NCBI RefSeq assembly: GCF_015352955.1
Contig: NZ_JACYOX010000037.1
Location: 1 to 51,774, forward strand
Length of the DNA stretch: 51,774 bases
DNA from: Noviherbaspirillum soli
GTDB taxonomy: Bacteria; Pseudomonadota; Gammaproteobacteria; Burkholderiales; Burkholderiaceae_D
Direction of reading: 5' to 3'
This document shows positions 1 to 8,682 of the stretch, piece after piece. Both the position numbers and the translations under genes were made by a program. Numbering within the stretch: position 1 is the first letter of the stretch; each line of letters starts with the position of its first letter. Below the pieces are notes generated by a model. The model saw nothing but the letters and a program-made list of their open reading frames with translations. It was not told the DNA's origin and made no database searches.

Positions 1-243
1 TGGCAGGTTCCGAAGAACCGTCGCTCACTCAAAATACTGACAGACCGATTCTTGCGAATCGTTCTACTTCTTTGTTGTGAGCACTTGCTTAATAGTTGAG
101 CATCCGGCGTTGCCGCCGGCGCACTTCATCAAGTGCCCACACTTATCGGTTGTTGGTTGTTAAAGAACCGGGCAATTCAGTCTGCTGCCAGCCGTCCCGG
201 AGGACTTGCCGGCTGCTGCGAAGCGTTGTGTTCGTCAGCAGCA
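1..243 (-). promoter_or_regulatory. rRNA operon leader (16S gene lies just left of the window)
   Basis: On the minus strand this reads as the transcribed leader of an rRNA operon. A boxA antitermination element, GGTTCTTTAACAA, lies at 157-169 and matches the known TGCTCTTTAACAA consensus at 11 of 13 positions. It is followed by GTGTGGGCACTTG, the usual sequence of the RNase III processing stalk; GCACTTG/CAAGTGC pair between 81-87 and 130-136. Small hairpins follow at 47-62 and 7-20. A leader hairpin with arms GCTGCTG and CAGCAGC spans 213-243. The 16S gene itself is not in the window; its start is inferred to be a few tens of bases beyond position 1. Confidence 0.85.
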
Positions 244-253
244 GAGAGGCGAG

Positions 254-282
254 ATTATGTGGCTTTTGCTGTTTGGCGTCAA
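254..282 (-). promoter_or_regulatory. Strong sigma-70 rRNA promoter
   Basis: Minus-strand -35 TTGACG at 277-282 and -10 CATAAT at 254-259 are separated by exactly 17 bases. An A-tract just upstream of the -35 (about 286-293, again near 306-311) would serve as an UP element. The sequence after the -10 is GC-rich (CTCGCC), as in stringently controlled rRNA promoters. It faces the boxA leader, so it is read as the operon's main promoter. Confidence 0.85.
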
Positions 283-375
283 CAGTTTTTTTTCGCTTCG
301 CTTCAAAAAAACCGGACCAGCATGCTGCCTTTTTCCGCCCCCGCCGCGCTGTGCTGCAGCGGGAGGCGAACTATA

Positions 376-1152
376 TCAAAGGTTGCGAAAATTCGGCAAG
401 CGCTTTTCGACAAAAGCTTTCATGCCCTCTTTCTGGTCTTCCGTGGCGAATGTGCTGTGGAACAGGCGACGCTCGTATTGCACGCCTTCGGCAAGGGTGG
501 ACTCGTAGGCGCGGTTGATGGATTCCTTGATCATCATCACAACCGGGAGGGACATCGAGGCGATGGTGCTGGCGGCGGCCAGCGCTTCGTCGAGAAGCTT
601 GTCAGCGGCGACCACGCGCGATACCAGTCCTGCGCGCTCGGCTTCGGCCGCATCCATCATGCGGGCAGTCAGGCACATGTCCATGGCCTTGGCTTTCGAC
701 ACGGCGCGCGGCAGACGCTGGGTGCCTCCGGCGCCGGGGATGGTACCCAGCTTGACTTCCGGCTGGCCGAATTTGGCCGTGTCGGCGGCGATGATGAAGT
801 CGCACATCATCGCCAGTTCACATCCGCCGCCCAGCGCATAACCAGCCACTGCAGCAATGACAGGCTTGCGCACCCGGCGCACGGTCTCCCAGTTTCTAGT
901 GATGTACTCGCCCTTGAAGACATCCATATAGGTATAGCCTGCCATGGCACCGATGTCGGCGCCGGCGGCAAATGCCTTTTCGCTGCCGGTGATGACGATG
1001 CATCCGATATTGTCGTCGCCGTCGAATGACGTCAAGGCATGCCCAAGCTCATCCATCAACTGGTCGTTCAGCGCGTTGAGCGCCTTGGGTCGATTCAGGC
1101 GAATCAGCCCGACCTTGCCCTGCGTTTCCACAATGATATTTTCATATTGCAT
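376..1152 (-). CDS. Enoyl-CoA hydratase (crotonase)
   Basis: A 258-residue crotonase-family protein that hydrates trans-2-enoyl-CoA to 3-hydroxyacyl-CoA in beta-oxidation. Both catalytic glutamates are present: Glu112 in [11 protein letters not shown] and Glu132 in FGQPEVKLG, followed by [11 protein letters not shown]. Length and motifs match the mitochondrial/bacterial short-chain enzyme closely. The start is the ATG at 1152, which has GGAGGT 7-12 bases upstream; the frame stays open 13 codons further but has no ribosome site. It sits alone between the rRNA promoter and mltA. Substrate chain length cannot be read from the sequence; a paa or fad role is possible, but no such genes are adjacent. 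Confidence 0.9.
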   Translation of the reverse strand: MQYENIIVETQGKVGLIRLNRPKALNALNDQLMDELGHALTSFDGDDNIGCIVITGSEKAFAAGADIGAMAGYTYMDVFKGEYITRNWETVRRVRKPVIAAVAGYALGGGCELAMMCDFIIAADTAKFGQPEVKLGTIPGAGGTQRLPRAVSKAKAMDMCLTARMMDAAEAERAGLVSRVVAADKLLDEALAAASTIASMSLPVVMMIKESINRAYESTLAEGVQYERRLFHSTFATEDQKEGMKAFVEKRLPNFRNL

Positions 1153-1261
1153 GGAGACCTCCACTGAAATGTGCCCGGATGGCCGGCGCATTGTATCTGC
1201 TTGCAGGATTCACAAGGATGCCAGCCTGCGCCTGAAGCCATGCGCACTGGCATCCCGGCAT

Positions 1262-2455
1262 TCAAACGGTGCCTGGCTTGGGCAACAGCACCCACAGCAT
1301 GCCGCGTTGCTTCATTTTCCCGGCCTTCTCGCCCGCTTCGGCTCCAAAGCCCCAGAAATAGTCCGCCCTGACTGCATTCTTGATCGCACCGCCTGTGTCC
1401 TGCGCCAGCATCATGCGCTGCAGCGGGGCATTGCTGCCGGGTTGCGTGGTCGACAGAAATACCGGCGCGCCCAGCGGGATGAAATTCGGATCGACCGCGA
1501 CGGAACGTTGCGGCGTCAGCGGCACACCCAACGCACCCTTTGGACCCTTGCGCGGATCGGTCAGTTTTTCTTCCTTGAAGAAGACATAGCCGGGATTGGC
1601 ATTGAGCAGTTCCTGCTGGCGCTTGGGGTTGGCTGCCAGCCAGGCCTTGATGCCTTGGGCAGATGCCTGGTCCATGGTCAACTCGCCCTTGTCGACCAGA
1701 TAACGGCCAATCGAGCGGTAAGGATGGCCATTCTGGTCCGCATAGGCGACGCGCACCACTTCCTTGGTATCGGCAAACTGGACACGCCCAGAGCCCTGCA
1801 CCTGAAGAAAGAAGGCATCGATCGGATTGTCCACCCACACCAGCTCATTGCCGGTCATTGCCGCCGACTGCGTCAATTCCGCGCGCGCCGGATAAGGAAC
1901 AACCTTGTTGCCAACCAGCTTGCCGCGCAGGCGCATGTTCTTCAATTCCGGATAAACGCTGCCAAGGTCGATCGTCAGCAGGTCTTCCGGCGCGCGGTGC
2001 AGCGGGGTCTGGTACGGTCCGCCGCGCTTGCGGGCGCCGTTGAGCAGGGGCTCGTAGTAGCCGGTGACGAGGCCATTGTCCGTGCCGTCGGGGTTGAAGA
2101 CCTGGTGCGGCACGAAGAAGGCCTCGAAGAACGTGCGGATCGCGCCGGCATTATTGGCGTCGACGGTGCGCGCCACGGTGCAGGGCTCCTTCCAGGCGGC
2201 ACGCTTGACCAGCACGTCGCAGGACGTCAGGAAGGCGGGCCATGCCTCGCGCACGTCGTCACGGTCCCAGCCGGGCATGGCGTTGAAGGCGACGGGACGC
2301 AATACCGGGCCGGCCACCGGTGCCGGGCCTGTCGCCGGCGCCGGGGACGGCGTCCGCGCAGTCTCAACGGGCTTGGGCGGCGTGGTGCTGCAGGCGGAAA
2401 GAAGTGCTGTGATGACGATGGGGAGTGCGAGTAAACTGAAGCGCTTGGATAACAT
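1262..2455 (-). CDS. mltA: Membrane-bound lytic murein transglycosylase A
   Basis: A 397-residue lipoprotein that cleaves the MurNAc-GlcNAc bond of peptidoglycan, forming 1,6-anhydromuropeptides at the inner face of the outer membrane. The N-terminus is a signal peptide ending in the lipobox LLSAC with lipidated Cys22, then a Pro/Ala-rich linker to about residue 55. The MltA barrel domain contains GLVTGYYEP and YPARAEL. The C-terminal 3D domain carries the catalytic aspartate in LAQDTGGAIKNAV, followed by DYFWG. It points away from the small membrane ORF at 2470, and the 14-base gap leaves room for at most partly overlapping ribosome sites. Confidence 0.93.
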   Translation of the reverse strand: MLSKRFSLLALPIVITALLSACSTTPPKPVETARTPSPAPATGPAPVAGPVLRPVAFNAMPGWDRDDVREAWPAFLTSCDVLVKRAAWKEPCTVARTVDANNAGAIRTFFEAFFVPHQVFNPDGTDNGLVTGYYEPLLNGARKRGGPYQTPLHRAPEDLLTIDLGSVYPELKNMRLRGKLVGNKVVPYPARAELTQSAAMTGNELVWVDNPIDAFFLQVQGSGRVQFADTKEVVRVAYADQNGHPYRSIGRYLVDKGELTMDQASAQGIKAWLAANPKRQQELLNANPGYVFFKEEKLTDPRKGPKGALGVPLTPQRSVAVDPNFIPLGAPVFLSTTQPGSNAPLQRMMLAQDTGGAIKNAVRADYFWGFGAEAGEKAGKMKQRGMLWVLLPKPGTV

Positions 2456-2469
2456 TGGAAGTCAATGGC

Positions 2470-2604
2470 ATGTGGTTACTGATAATAGAAGCCTGCGTCG
2501 CATTTTTCCTGCTGGTATTCATCGTCTGGTGGACGATGTTTGCGGGCCGCAAACCGGACCAGCAAGTACGCCGGCCGCCACCTGACGATGACAAACCGGC
2601 GTGA
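2470..2604 (+). CDS. Small single-pass membrane protein, 44 residues
   Basis: The frame from ATG 2470 to TGA 2604 encodes 44 residues. Residues 1-25 are almost wholly hydrophobic (MWLLIIEACVAFFLLVFIVW), forming one membrane segment. After it comes WTMFAGRK, then a short polar tail rich in Arg, Pro and Asp (RRPPPDDDKPA). GGAAG at 2457-2461 sits 8 bases before the ATG as a possible ribosome site. Positive residues after the segment suggest a cytoplasmic C-terminus. I do not recognise a named family. It is divergent from mltA and convergent with apaG, ending 12 bases before the apaG stop. No function is proposed. Confidence 0.6.
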   Translation: MWLLIIEACVAFFLLVFIVWWTMFAGRKPDQQVRRPPPDDDKPA

Positions 2605-2615
2605 ACTGCGCGGCG

Positions 2616-2990
2616 TCAGTGTAGCGTGCGCGGCAAGGACAGCACAAACTCGGCAATCGGGGCCTCAAACCGGGTGCCGTCCTCGGCAACACAGAAATAG
2701 CTGCCCGACATGGTGCCGTGCGGCGTCTTCAGCGAGGTGCCGCTGGTGTACTCGAACTGCTGTCCGGGCTGCAGCAGCGGCTGGTGGCCGACCACGCCGA
2801 GCCCCTTCACCTCTTCCACCTTGTCATTGGCGTCCTTGATGACCCAGTGGCGGGAAATCAGCTGCGCCGCAACCTGTCCGGTATTGCGGATCGTGATGGA
2901 ATAGGCGAACACGAAACTGCCGTGTTCGGGGTCGGACTGTTTCTCCAGGTACTGGGTTCTGACCGAGACGGTGAATTCATAAGCTGCCAT
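2616..2990 (-). CDS. apaG: ApaG (Co2+/Mg2+ efflux-associated protein)
   Basis: A 124-residue protein covering the full length of the ApaG/DUF525 immunoglobulin-like fold. Visible family features are FTVSVRTQYL near the start, FAYSITIRNTG, SRHWVIKDAND and the conserved GVVGHQPLLQPG followed by YTSGTSL and GSYFCV. In enterobacteria apaG lies with ksgA and apaH; here it is beside rpe instead, which is seen in other Burkholderiales. ATG 2990 is chosen because it begins the family's N-terminus; the frame extends upstream without support. Molecular function is poorly defined; a role in divalent cation resistance is known only from mutants of other bacteria. Confidence 0.9.
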   Translation of the reverse strand: MAAYEFTVSVRTQYLEKQSDPEHGSFVFAYSITIRNTGQVAAQLISRHWVIKDANDKVEEVKGLGVVGHQPLLQPGQQFEYTSGTSLKTPHGTMSGSYFCVAEDGTRFEAPIAEFVLSLPRTLH

Positions 2991-3111
2991 TTGATTCCTT
3001 TGCCGGATTGATTTCTGCGCGACGATGACGGTGCCGCGATGCCATTTTGCCAGCCGGACCCGGCCGTGCGCGCCAAGGTAGAATAACGGATTGTTCCAAC
3101 TGACGAATTCC

Positions 3112-3777
3112 ATGGCTACTTATCGCATCGCTCCCAGCATACTCTCCGCCGATTTTGCCCGTCTTGGCGAAGAGGTCCGCAACGTGGTCGCCGCCGGCGC
3201 CGACATCATCCACTTCGACGTGATGGACAACCACTACGTCCCCAACCTGACGATAGGCCCGCTGGTATGCGAGGCGATCCGGCCGCATGTGCAGGTGCCG
3301 ATCGATGTGCATCTGATGGTCAAGCCGGTGGACCGCATCATTCCGGATTTTGCCAAGGCCGGCGCCAACATCATCACCTTTCATCCGGAAGCGTCCGAGC
3401 ATATCGACCGCACGCTGCAACTGATACGCGACAACGGCTGCAAGGCCGGCCTGGTGTTCAACCCCGCCACGCCGCTGCATTATCTCGACCACGTGGTGGA
3501 CAAGCTCGACATCATTCTGCTGATGTCGGTCAATCCCGGCTTTGGCGGCCAATCCTTCATTCCCGAAGCGCTGAAGAAGATCGCGGACGTGCGCCAGCGC
3601 ATCGATGCATCCGGGCGCGACATCATGCTGGAAGTCGATGGCGGCATCAAGGTCGACAACATCGCCGCCGCGGCGAAGGCCGGCGCCGACACCTTTGTTG
3701 CCGGTTCGGCCATCTTCGGCAAGCCCGATTACAAGGCCGTGATCGACGCGATGCGCGGCCAGCTGGCTGGCCTATGA
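3112..3777 (+). CDS. rpe: Ribulose-phosphate 3-epimerase
   Basis: A 221-residue TIM-barrel enzyme that interconverts ribulose-5-phosphate and xylulose-5-phosphate. Signature stretches are [12 protein letters not shown] at the start, [18 protein letters not shown] with the metal-binding His and Asp, DVHLMVKP with the second metal His, SVNPGFGGQ (phosphate loop) and LEVDGGIK with the catalytic Asp. ATG 3112 is chosen to match the family start; ribosome-site complementarity is weak (GAATTCC). It overlaps gph by four bases (ATGA), so the two are translationally coupled, as in the rpe-gph-trpE arrangement known from proteobacteria. Confidence 0.95.
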   Translation: MATYRIAPSILSADFARLGEEVRNVVAAGADIIHFDVMDNHYVPNLTIGPLVCEAIRPHVQVPIDVHLMVKPVDRIIPDFAKAGANIITFHPEASEHIDRTLQLIRDNGCKAGLVFNPATPLHYLDHVVDKLDIILLMSVNPGFGGQSFIPEALKKIADVRQRIDASGRDIMLEVDGGIKVDNIAAAAKAGADTFVAGSAIFGKPDYKAVIDAMRGQLAGL

Positions 3778-4490
3778 ACGCGCCTGACAGCCTGTTCGCC
3801 GGCATCCGCGCAGCCATCATCGACCTCGACGGCACGATGATGGATACGGCGCCGGACTTCCTGGTGGCGGTCAATGCGATGCGCGCCGAACTGCGGCTTG
3901 CGCCGGTCGGCATTGAGGTGATCACCCGCTTCGTCGGCAAGGGCACCGAGAACCTGGTGCGCAGCATCCTCGGCCTGGACTATGCGCCAGACCAGGCAGC
4001 CGCGCGCTACGAGCAGGCGCTGGATGCCTACATGCGCTCCTACAGCGCCATCAATGGCCGGCACGCGACGGTCTATCCGGGCGTAGCCGACGGCTTGCGC
4101 GACATGCAGCGGCAGGGGCTGCGCCTGGCCTGCGTGACCAACAAGCCGGTTGGCTTTGCGCTGCCGCTATTGGAAACCGCCGGCCTGCTGGATGCGTTCG
4201 AAGTGGTGTACGGCGGCGACTCGCTACCGCGCAAGAAGCCCGATCCGATGCCGCTCTTGCAGGTCTGCGCCGATTTCAGCCTGGCGCCGCGGCATGTAGT
4301 GGCCATCGGCGACTCGTCCAACGATGCCCAGGCGGCGCGCGCGGCCAGCTGCAGGGTGCTGACCGTGCCTTATGGCTACAATCATGGCCAGCCTATACAA
4401 GACGTTGATTCGGATGGTATAGTCGACACGCTTTTGGATGCAGCCCGACTGATCTCAGCAGCAAATCCCAACCAACATGTCTCTCAATAA
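3774..4490 (+). CDS. gph: Phosphoglycolate phosphatase
   Basis: A 238-residue HAD-superfamily phosphatase expected to hydrolyse 2-phosphoglycolate. Motif I is DLDGTMMD (nucleophile Asp17), motif II lies in ACVTNKP, the motif III Lys in [10 protein letters not shown], and motif IV is AIGDSSND. The helical cap domain lies between about residues 20 and 95. It overlaps rpe by four bases. The last five codons overlap the start of the trp leader peptide in another frame (ATG 4477), so translation of gph runs into the trp control region. A TATAGT hexamer at 4418-4423 could be a -10 for an internal trp promoter, but no convincing -35 is present. Confidence 0.93.
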   Translation: MNAPDSLFAGIRAAIIDLDGTMMDTAPDFLVAVNAMRAELRLAPVGIEVITRFVGKGTENLVRSILGLDYAPDQAAARYEQALDAYMRSYSAINGRHATVYPGVADGLRDMQRQGLRLACVTNKPVGFALPLLETAGLLDAFEVVYGGDSLPRKKPDPMPLLQVCADFSLAPRHVVAIGDSSNDAQAARAASCRVLTVPYGYNHGQPIQDVDSDGIVDTLLDAARLISAANPNQHVSQ

Positions 4491-4563
4491 AAAACGCAGC
4501 TTATCTGCGCCGGCCGTTCCTGAGGCCTGGCCCTGGCGACGCTGGCAATCCTGGACCTGGTAG
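4477..4563 (+). CDS. trpL: trp operon leader peptide
   Basis: A 28-codon frame ([10 protein letters not shown]...) whose last eleven codons contain five Trp codons, at codons 18, 20, 23, 26 and 28, directly before the TAG stop. The pattern WPWRRWQSWTW cannot be explained by chance in a region just before trpE and a terminator hairpin. It is the classical design of a transcription attenuator: ribosomes stall at the Trp codons when charged tRNA-Trp is scarce, letting RNA polymerase pass the hairpin at 4578-4613. The start overlaps the end of gph, so it may be reached by ribosomes finishing gph as well as by its own initiation. Confidence 0.88.
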   Translation: MSLNKKRSLSAPAVPEAWPWRRWQSWTW

Positions 4564-4577
4564 TCCCCGATTGGCTG

Positions 4578-4613
4578 TCGAGTGCGCTCGCATGCGCGCT
4601 CGATCACGTTTTT
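4578..4613 (+). terminator. trp attenuator terminator
   Basis: A 10-bp stem pairs TCGAGTGCGC (4578-4587) with GCGCGCTCGA (4594-4603), with one G-T pair and a six-base loop. A run of five T follows at 4609-4613. It lies 14 bases after the leader-peptide stop and 47 bases before trpE. A CAATC/GATTG pairing between the Trp-codon region and the sequence after the stop could form part of the competing fold, but I could not define the full antiterminator by eye. Confidence 0.8.
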
Positions 4614-4659
4614 AACTCAATGACCGCGCACCCATCCCTTACGCGGTCGGGAGAGAATC

Positions 4660-6156
4660 ATGACCGAACTCGAATTCAAGTCGCTGGCCGCGCAAGGCTA
4701 CAACCGTATCCCGCTGATCGCTGAAGCCTTCGCCGATCTCGAAACCCCGCTGTCCCTTTATCTGAAGCTGGCGCAGCAGCAGAACGGCGGCAAGAACACC
4801 TTTCTGCTCGAATCCGTCGTTGGCGGCGAGCGCTTCGGCCGCTATTCCTTCATCGGGCTGCCCGCTTCCACCCTGCTGCGCAGCTATGGCCGCCGGACCG
4901 AAGTTGTCACGAATGGCGCGGTGGTGGAAAGCGTGGACGGCAATCCGCTCGATTTCATCGCCGACTACCAGTCGCGCTTCAAGGTCGCGGTGCTGCCCGG
5001 CATGCCGCGCTTCTGCGGCGGCCTGGCGGGCTATTTCGGTTACGACACGGTGCGGCATATCGAGAAGCGCCTGGCCGAGACGGCGCCGAAGGACGATCTC
5101 GGCCTGCCCGACATCCAGCTGCTGCTGACCGAGGAACTGGCCGTCATCGACAACCTGTCGGGCAAGCTCTACCTGATCGTCTATGCCGATCCGACCCAGG
5201 CCGAAGCCTTCCCGCGCGCCCGGCGCCGCCTGCACGACCTGCGCGCGATGCTGCGCCGCGCGGTCGATGCGCCGGTGACGTCGGCCTCGGTGCGGACCGA
5301 GGCGGTGCGCGACTTCGACAAGGCGGCCTATCTGGATGCGGTTGCCAGGGCCAAGGAATACATCATGGCGGGCGACCTGATGCAGGTGCAGATCGGCCAG
5401 CGCATCAAGAAGCCCTATGTCGATTCGCCGCTGTCGCTATACCGGGCGCTGCGCTCGCTCAATCCCTCGCCCTACATGTACTTCTACAACTTCGGCGACA
5501 TGCATATCGTCGGGGCATCGCCGGAAATCCTGGTGCGCAATGAAGGCACGCCGGATGGCGGCAAGAAGGTGACGATACGCCCGCTGGCCGGCACCCGGCC
5601 GCGCGGCAATACGCCGGAGCGGGATGCGGCGCTGGCAACCGAGCTGCTGGCCGACCCGAAGGAAATCGCCGAGCATGTGATGCTGATCGACCTGGCGCGC
5701 AATGATATCGGCCGCATCGCTCAGACCGGCAGCGTCAAGGTCACCGACAAGTTCGTGATCGAAAAGTATTCCCATGTGCAGCACATCGTCTCCAATGTGG
5801 AAGGCGCATTGAAGCCTGGCATGTCCAATCTCGACGTGCTGCGCGCCACCTTCCCGGCCGGCACCCTGTCCGGCGCGCCCAAGGTGCGGGCGATGGAGAT
5901 CATCGACGAACTGGAGCCGACCAAGCGCGGCATCTACGGCGGCGCCTGCGGCTATCTGTCCTTTGGCGGCGAGATGGACCTGGCGATTGCGATCCGCACC
6001 GGCGTGATCAAGGATGGCATGCTGTATGTGCAGGCGGCGGCCGGCATCGTGGCCGACTCGGTGCCCGAGATGGAATGGCAGGAAACGGAAAACAAGGCGC
6101 GCGCGGTGCTGCGTGCCGCCGAGCAGGTGCAAGACGGCCTGGATGGAGGAATCTGA
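4660..6156 (+). CDS. trpE: Anthranilate synthase component I
   Basis: A 498-residue large subunit that converts chorismate to anthranilate with ammonia supplied by TrpG. The N-terminal Trp-feedback site shows the LLES motif ([21 protein letters not shown]). The chorismate-binding domain (about residues 230-490) shows [59 protein letters not shown] and [15 protein letters not shown] lies 8-14 bases before the ATG. Regulation is by the upstream leader peptide and hairpin, plus likely feedback inhibition through LLES. The trpG start follows its stop by one base, consistent with balanced synthesis of the two subunits. Confidence 0.97.
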   Translation: MTELEFKSLAAQGYNRIPLIAEAFADLETPLSLYLKLAQQQNGGKNTFLLESVVGGERFGRYSFIGLPASTLLRSYGRRTEVVTNGAVVESVDGNPLDFIADYQSRFKVAVLPGMPRFCGGLAGYFGYDTVRHIEKRLAETAPKDDLGLPDIQLLLTEELAVIDNLSGKLYLIVYADPTQAEAFPRARRRLHDLRAMLRRAVDAPVTSASVRTEAVRDFDKAAYLDAVARAKEYIMAGDLMQVQIGQRIKKPYVDSPLSLYRALRSLNPSPYMYFYNFGDMHIVGASPEILVRNEGTPDGGKKVTIRPLAGTRPRGNTPERDAALATELLADPKEIAEHVMLIDLARNDIGRIAQTGSVKVTDKFVIEKYSHVQHIVSNVEGALKPGMSNLDVLRATFPAGTLSGAPKVRAMEIIDELEPTKRGIYGGACGYLSFGGEMDLAIAIRTGVIKDGMLYVQAAAGIVADSVPEMEWQETENKARAVLRAAEQVQDGLDGGI

Positions 6157-6157
6157 C

Positions 6158-6721
<564 letters not shown>

Positions 6722-6732
6722 GCGAGACCATC

Positions 6733-7767
6733 ATGCCGATCACACCACAGGAAGCGCTGCTGCGCTGCATTGAACACCGCGAAATCTTCCACGACGAAAT
6801 GCTGTCGCTGTTTCGCAGCATCATGTCGGGCGAGATGTCGCCAGTGATGATTGCCGCCCTGACCATGGGCTTGCGGGTGAAAAAGGAAACCATCGGCGAG
6901 ATCACGGCGGCGGCGCAAGTGATGCGCGAATTCGCCACCAAGGTGCCGCTGCAAGACACCAGCGGCTTGCTCGACATCGTCGGCACCGGCGGCGACGGCG
7001 CCAATACCTTCAACATTTCCACCGCCTCGATGTTCGTGGCCGCCGCCGCCGGCGCCAGGGTTGCCAAGCATGGCGGACGCAGCGTGTCGTCCTCGTCGGG
7101 CAGCGCCGACGCATTGGAAGCGCTGGGCGCCAACATCAACCTGCAGCCGCAGCAGGTGGCCGACTGCATCGCCGAAACCGGCATCGGCTTCATGTACGCG
7201 CCCAACCACCATGCGGCAATGAAGCATGCGGCGCCGGTGCGGCGTGAATTGGGCGTGCGCACCATCTTCAACATCCTCGGGCCGCTGACCAACCCGGCCG
7301 GCGCGCCCAACATCCTGATGGGCGTGTTCCATTCCGACCTCGTCGGCATTCAGGTGCGGGTGCTGCAGCGCCTGGGCGCGCAGCGCGCAATGGTGGTCTG
7401 GGGCCGCGACAACATGGATGAAGTCTCCCTAGGCGCGGCCACCATGGTGGGCGAACTGGTGGACGGCCAGATCCGTGAATATGAAATCCATCCTGAAGAC
7501 TTCGGCCTGCAGATGATCGCCAGCCGCAACCTGAAGGTCGGGAATGCGGCGGAGTCCAGGGAAAAGATCCTGGAAGCGCTCGACAACGTGCCGGGCGCGC
7601 CGCGCGACATCGTGGCGCTCAATGCAGGCACCGCGTTGTATGCCAACGGCATGGCGGCCGACATCAGTGCCGGCATGGAGTTGGCCATCGACACCATGGC
7701 ATCAGGCGCGGCGCGCGCGAAGATGGAGCAGTTCGTCGCCGCCACCCGGAGAATCGGCGGCGCCTGA
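6733..7767 (+). CDS. trpD: Anthranilate phosphoribosyltransferase
   Basis: A 344-residue enzyme that joins anthranilate to PRPP, the second step of Trp synthesis. The PRPP loop [14 protein letters not shown] is at residues 81-94, followed by [18 protein letters not shown], which contains the KHGNR-like motif (here KHGGR) and the SSS/GSAD anthranilate site. Further family stretches are [24 protein letters not shown] and [10 protein letters not shown]. It starts 11 bases after trpG and continues the operon. Length and motifs are those of the normal stand-alone enzyme, with no fusion to trpG. Confidence 0.97.
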   Translation: MPITPQEALLRCIEHREIFHDEMLSLFRSIMSGEMSPVMIAALTMGLRVKKETIGEITAAAQVMREFATKVPLQDTSGLLDIVGTGGDGANTFNISTASMFVAAAAGARVAKHGGRSVSSSSGSADALEALGANINLQPQQVADCIAETGIGFMYAPNHHAAMKHAAPVRRELGVRTIFNILGPLTNPAGAPNILMGVFHSDLVGIQVRVLQRLGAQRAMVVWGRDNMDEVSLGAATMVGELVDGQIREYEIHPEDFGLQMIASRNLKVGNAAESREKILEALDNVPGAPRDIVALNAGTALYANGMAADISAGMELAIDTMASGAARAKMEQFVAATRRIGGA

Positions 7768-7805
7768 CACGACGCATCGCCCAGCACAGAGAAAGCAGCA
7801 ACATC

Positions 7806-8606
7806 ATGTCCGACATACTCAACAAGATCCTGGCAGTGAAAGCCGATGAAGTGGCCGCGGCAATGCAGCAACAGAGCCTGGCCAGCCTGCGCAGTGAAGT
7901 CGAGAACGACCAGCAGCTGCGCGACGGCCTGCGCGGCTTCGAGGGCAGCCTGCGCGGCAAGATCGCCGCCGGCCGCGCCGGCGTGATCGCCGAGGTGAAG
8001 AAGGCCTCGCCGTCCAAGGGCGTGCTGCGCGCCGACTTCGATCCAGCCGCGATCGCCGCAAGCTATGAGGAACATGGCGCGGCCTGCCTGTCTGTGCTGA
8101 CCGATGTGCAGTTCTTCCAGGGCGCGCCAGAGTACTTGCAGCAGGCCCGCGCCGCCTGCGAACTACCGGTGCTGCGCAAGGATTTCATGATCGACCCTTA
8201 CCAGGTGTACCAGGCCCGTTCCTGGGGTGCGGATGCGATATTGCTGATCGTGGCCGCGCTGGACCATGGCCTGATGGCGGAGCTGGAATCCTGCGCCCAT
8301 GAGCTCGGCATGGACGTGCTGGTGGAAGTGCACGATGGCGCCGAACTCGACGCTGCGCTGCGCCTCAAAACCCGGCTGCTGGGCATCAACAACCGCAACC
8401 TGCGCACCTTCGAGACTTCGTTGCAGAACACGCTGGACCTGCTGCCGCGCATCCCGAAGGACAAGCTGGTGGTTACCGAATCGGGCATCCTGAATCGGGA
8501 TGACGTCAGCCGGATGCGCGCGGCCGACGTGCATGCCTTCCTGGTTGGCGAAGCGTTCATGCGGGCAGCCGATCCCGGCGAAGAGCTGGAACGCCTGTTT
8601 GGTTGA
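7806..8606 (+). CDS. trpC: Indole-3-glycerol phosphate synthase
   Basis: A 266-residue TIM-barrel enzyme that closes the indole ring from CdRP. It shows the N-terminal helix typical of the family, then [13 protein letters not shown] (catalytic Lys), [28 protein letters not shown] (second catalytic Lys), [12 protein letters not shown] and VTESGI. It is monofunctional, without a TrpF domain. It is the last gene of the trp operon here; trpF, trpB and trpA are not in the window, as is usual when they form a separate betaproteobacterial cluster. An inverted repeat at 8625-8676 lies just after its stop. Confidence 0.97.
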   Translation: MSDILNKILAVKADEVAAAMQQQSLASLRSEVENDQQLRDGLRGFEGSLRGKIAAGRAGVIAEVKKASPSKGVLRADFDPAAIAASYEEHGAACLSVLTDVQFFQGAPEYLQQARAACELPVLRKDFMIDPYQVYQARSWGADAILLIVAALDHGLMAELESCAHELGMDVLVEVHDGAELDAALRLKTRLLGINNRNLRTFETSLQNTLDLLPRIPKDKLVVTESGILNRDDVSRMRAADVHAFLVGEAFMRAADPGEELERLFG

Positions 8607-8624
8607 GGCTGGATAAGGCCGCGG

Positions 8625-8676
8625 GCGGTCTGGGCCTGACGCGCACGGCAAGCCGGCGCGCCAGGCCCAGACCGCC
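8625..8676. terminator. Perfect 15-bp inverted repeat between convergent trpC and M61 peptidase
   Basis: GGCGGTCTGGGCCTG (8625-8639) is repeated exactly in inverse at 8662-8676, with a 22-base spacer that can itself pair partly (GCGC...GCGC). It lies in the 76-base gap between two convergent genes, so a bidirectional terminator is likely. Neither side has a clear T-run, so it may act with Rho or as a 3'-end stabiliser rather than as a canonical intrinsic terminator. Confidence 0.6.
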
Positions 8677-8682
8677 GTCTCC

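Noticed and set aside
944-2434. Open frame of 496 codons on the plus strand
   Set aside because: It is antisense to mltA and the start of the enoyl-CoA hydratase; no domain recognised.
4391-4423. TATAGT inside the end of gph considered as a trp promoter
   Set aside because: No -35 hexamer at 16-18 bases; the best match (TTGATT) is only seven bases upstream.
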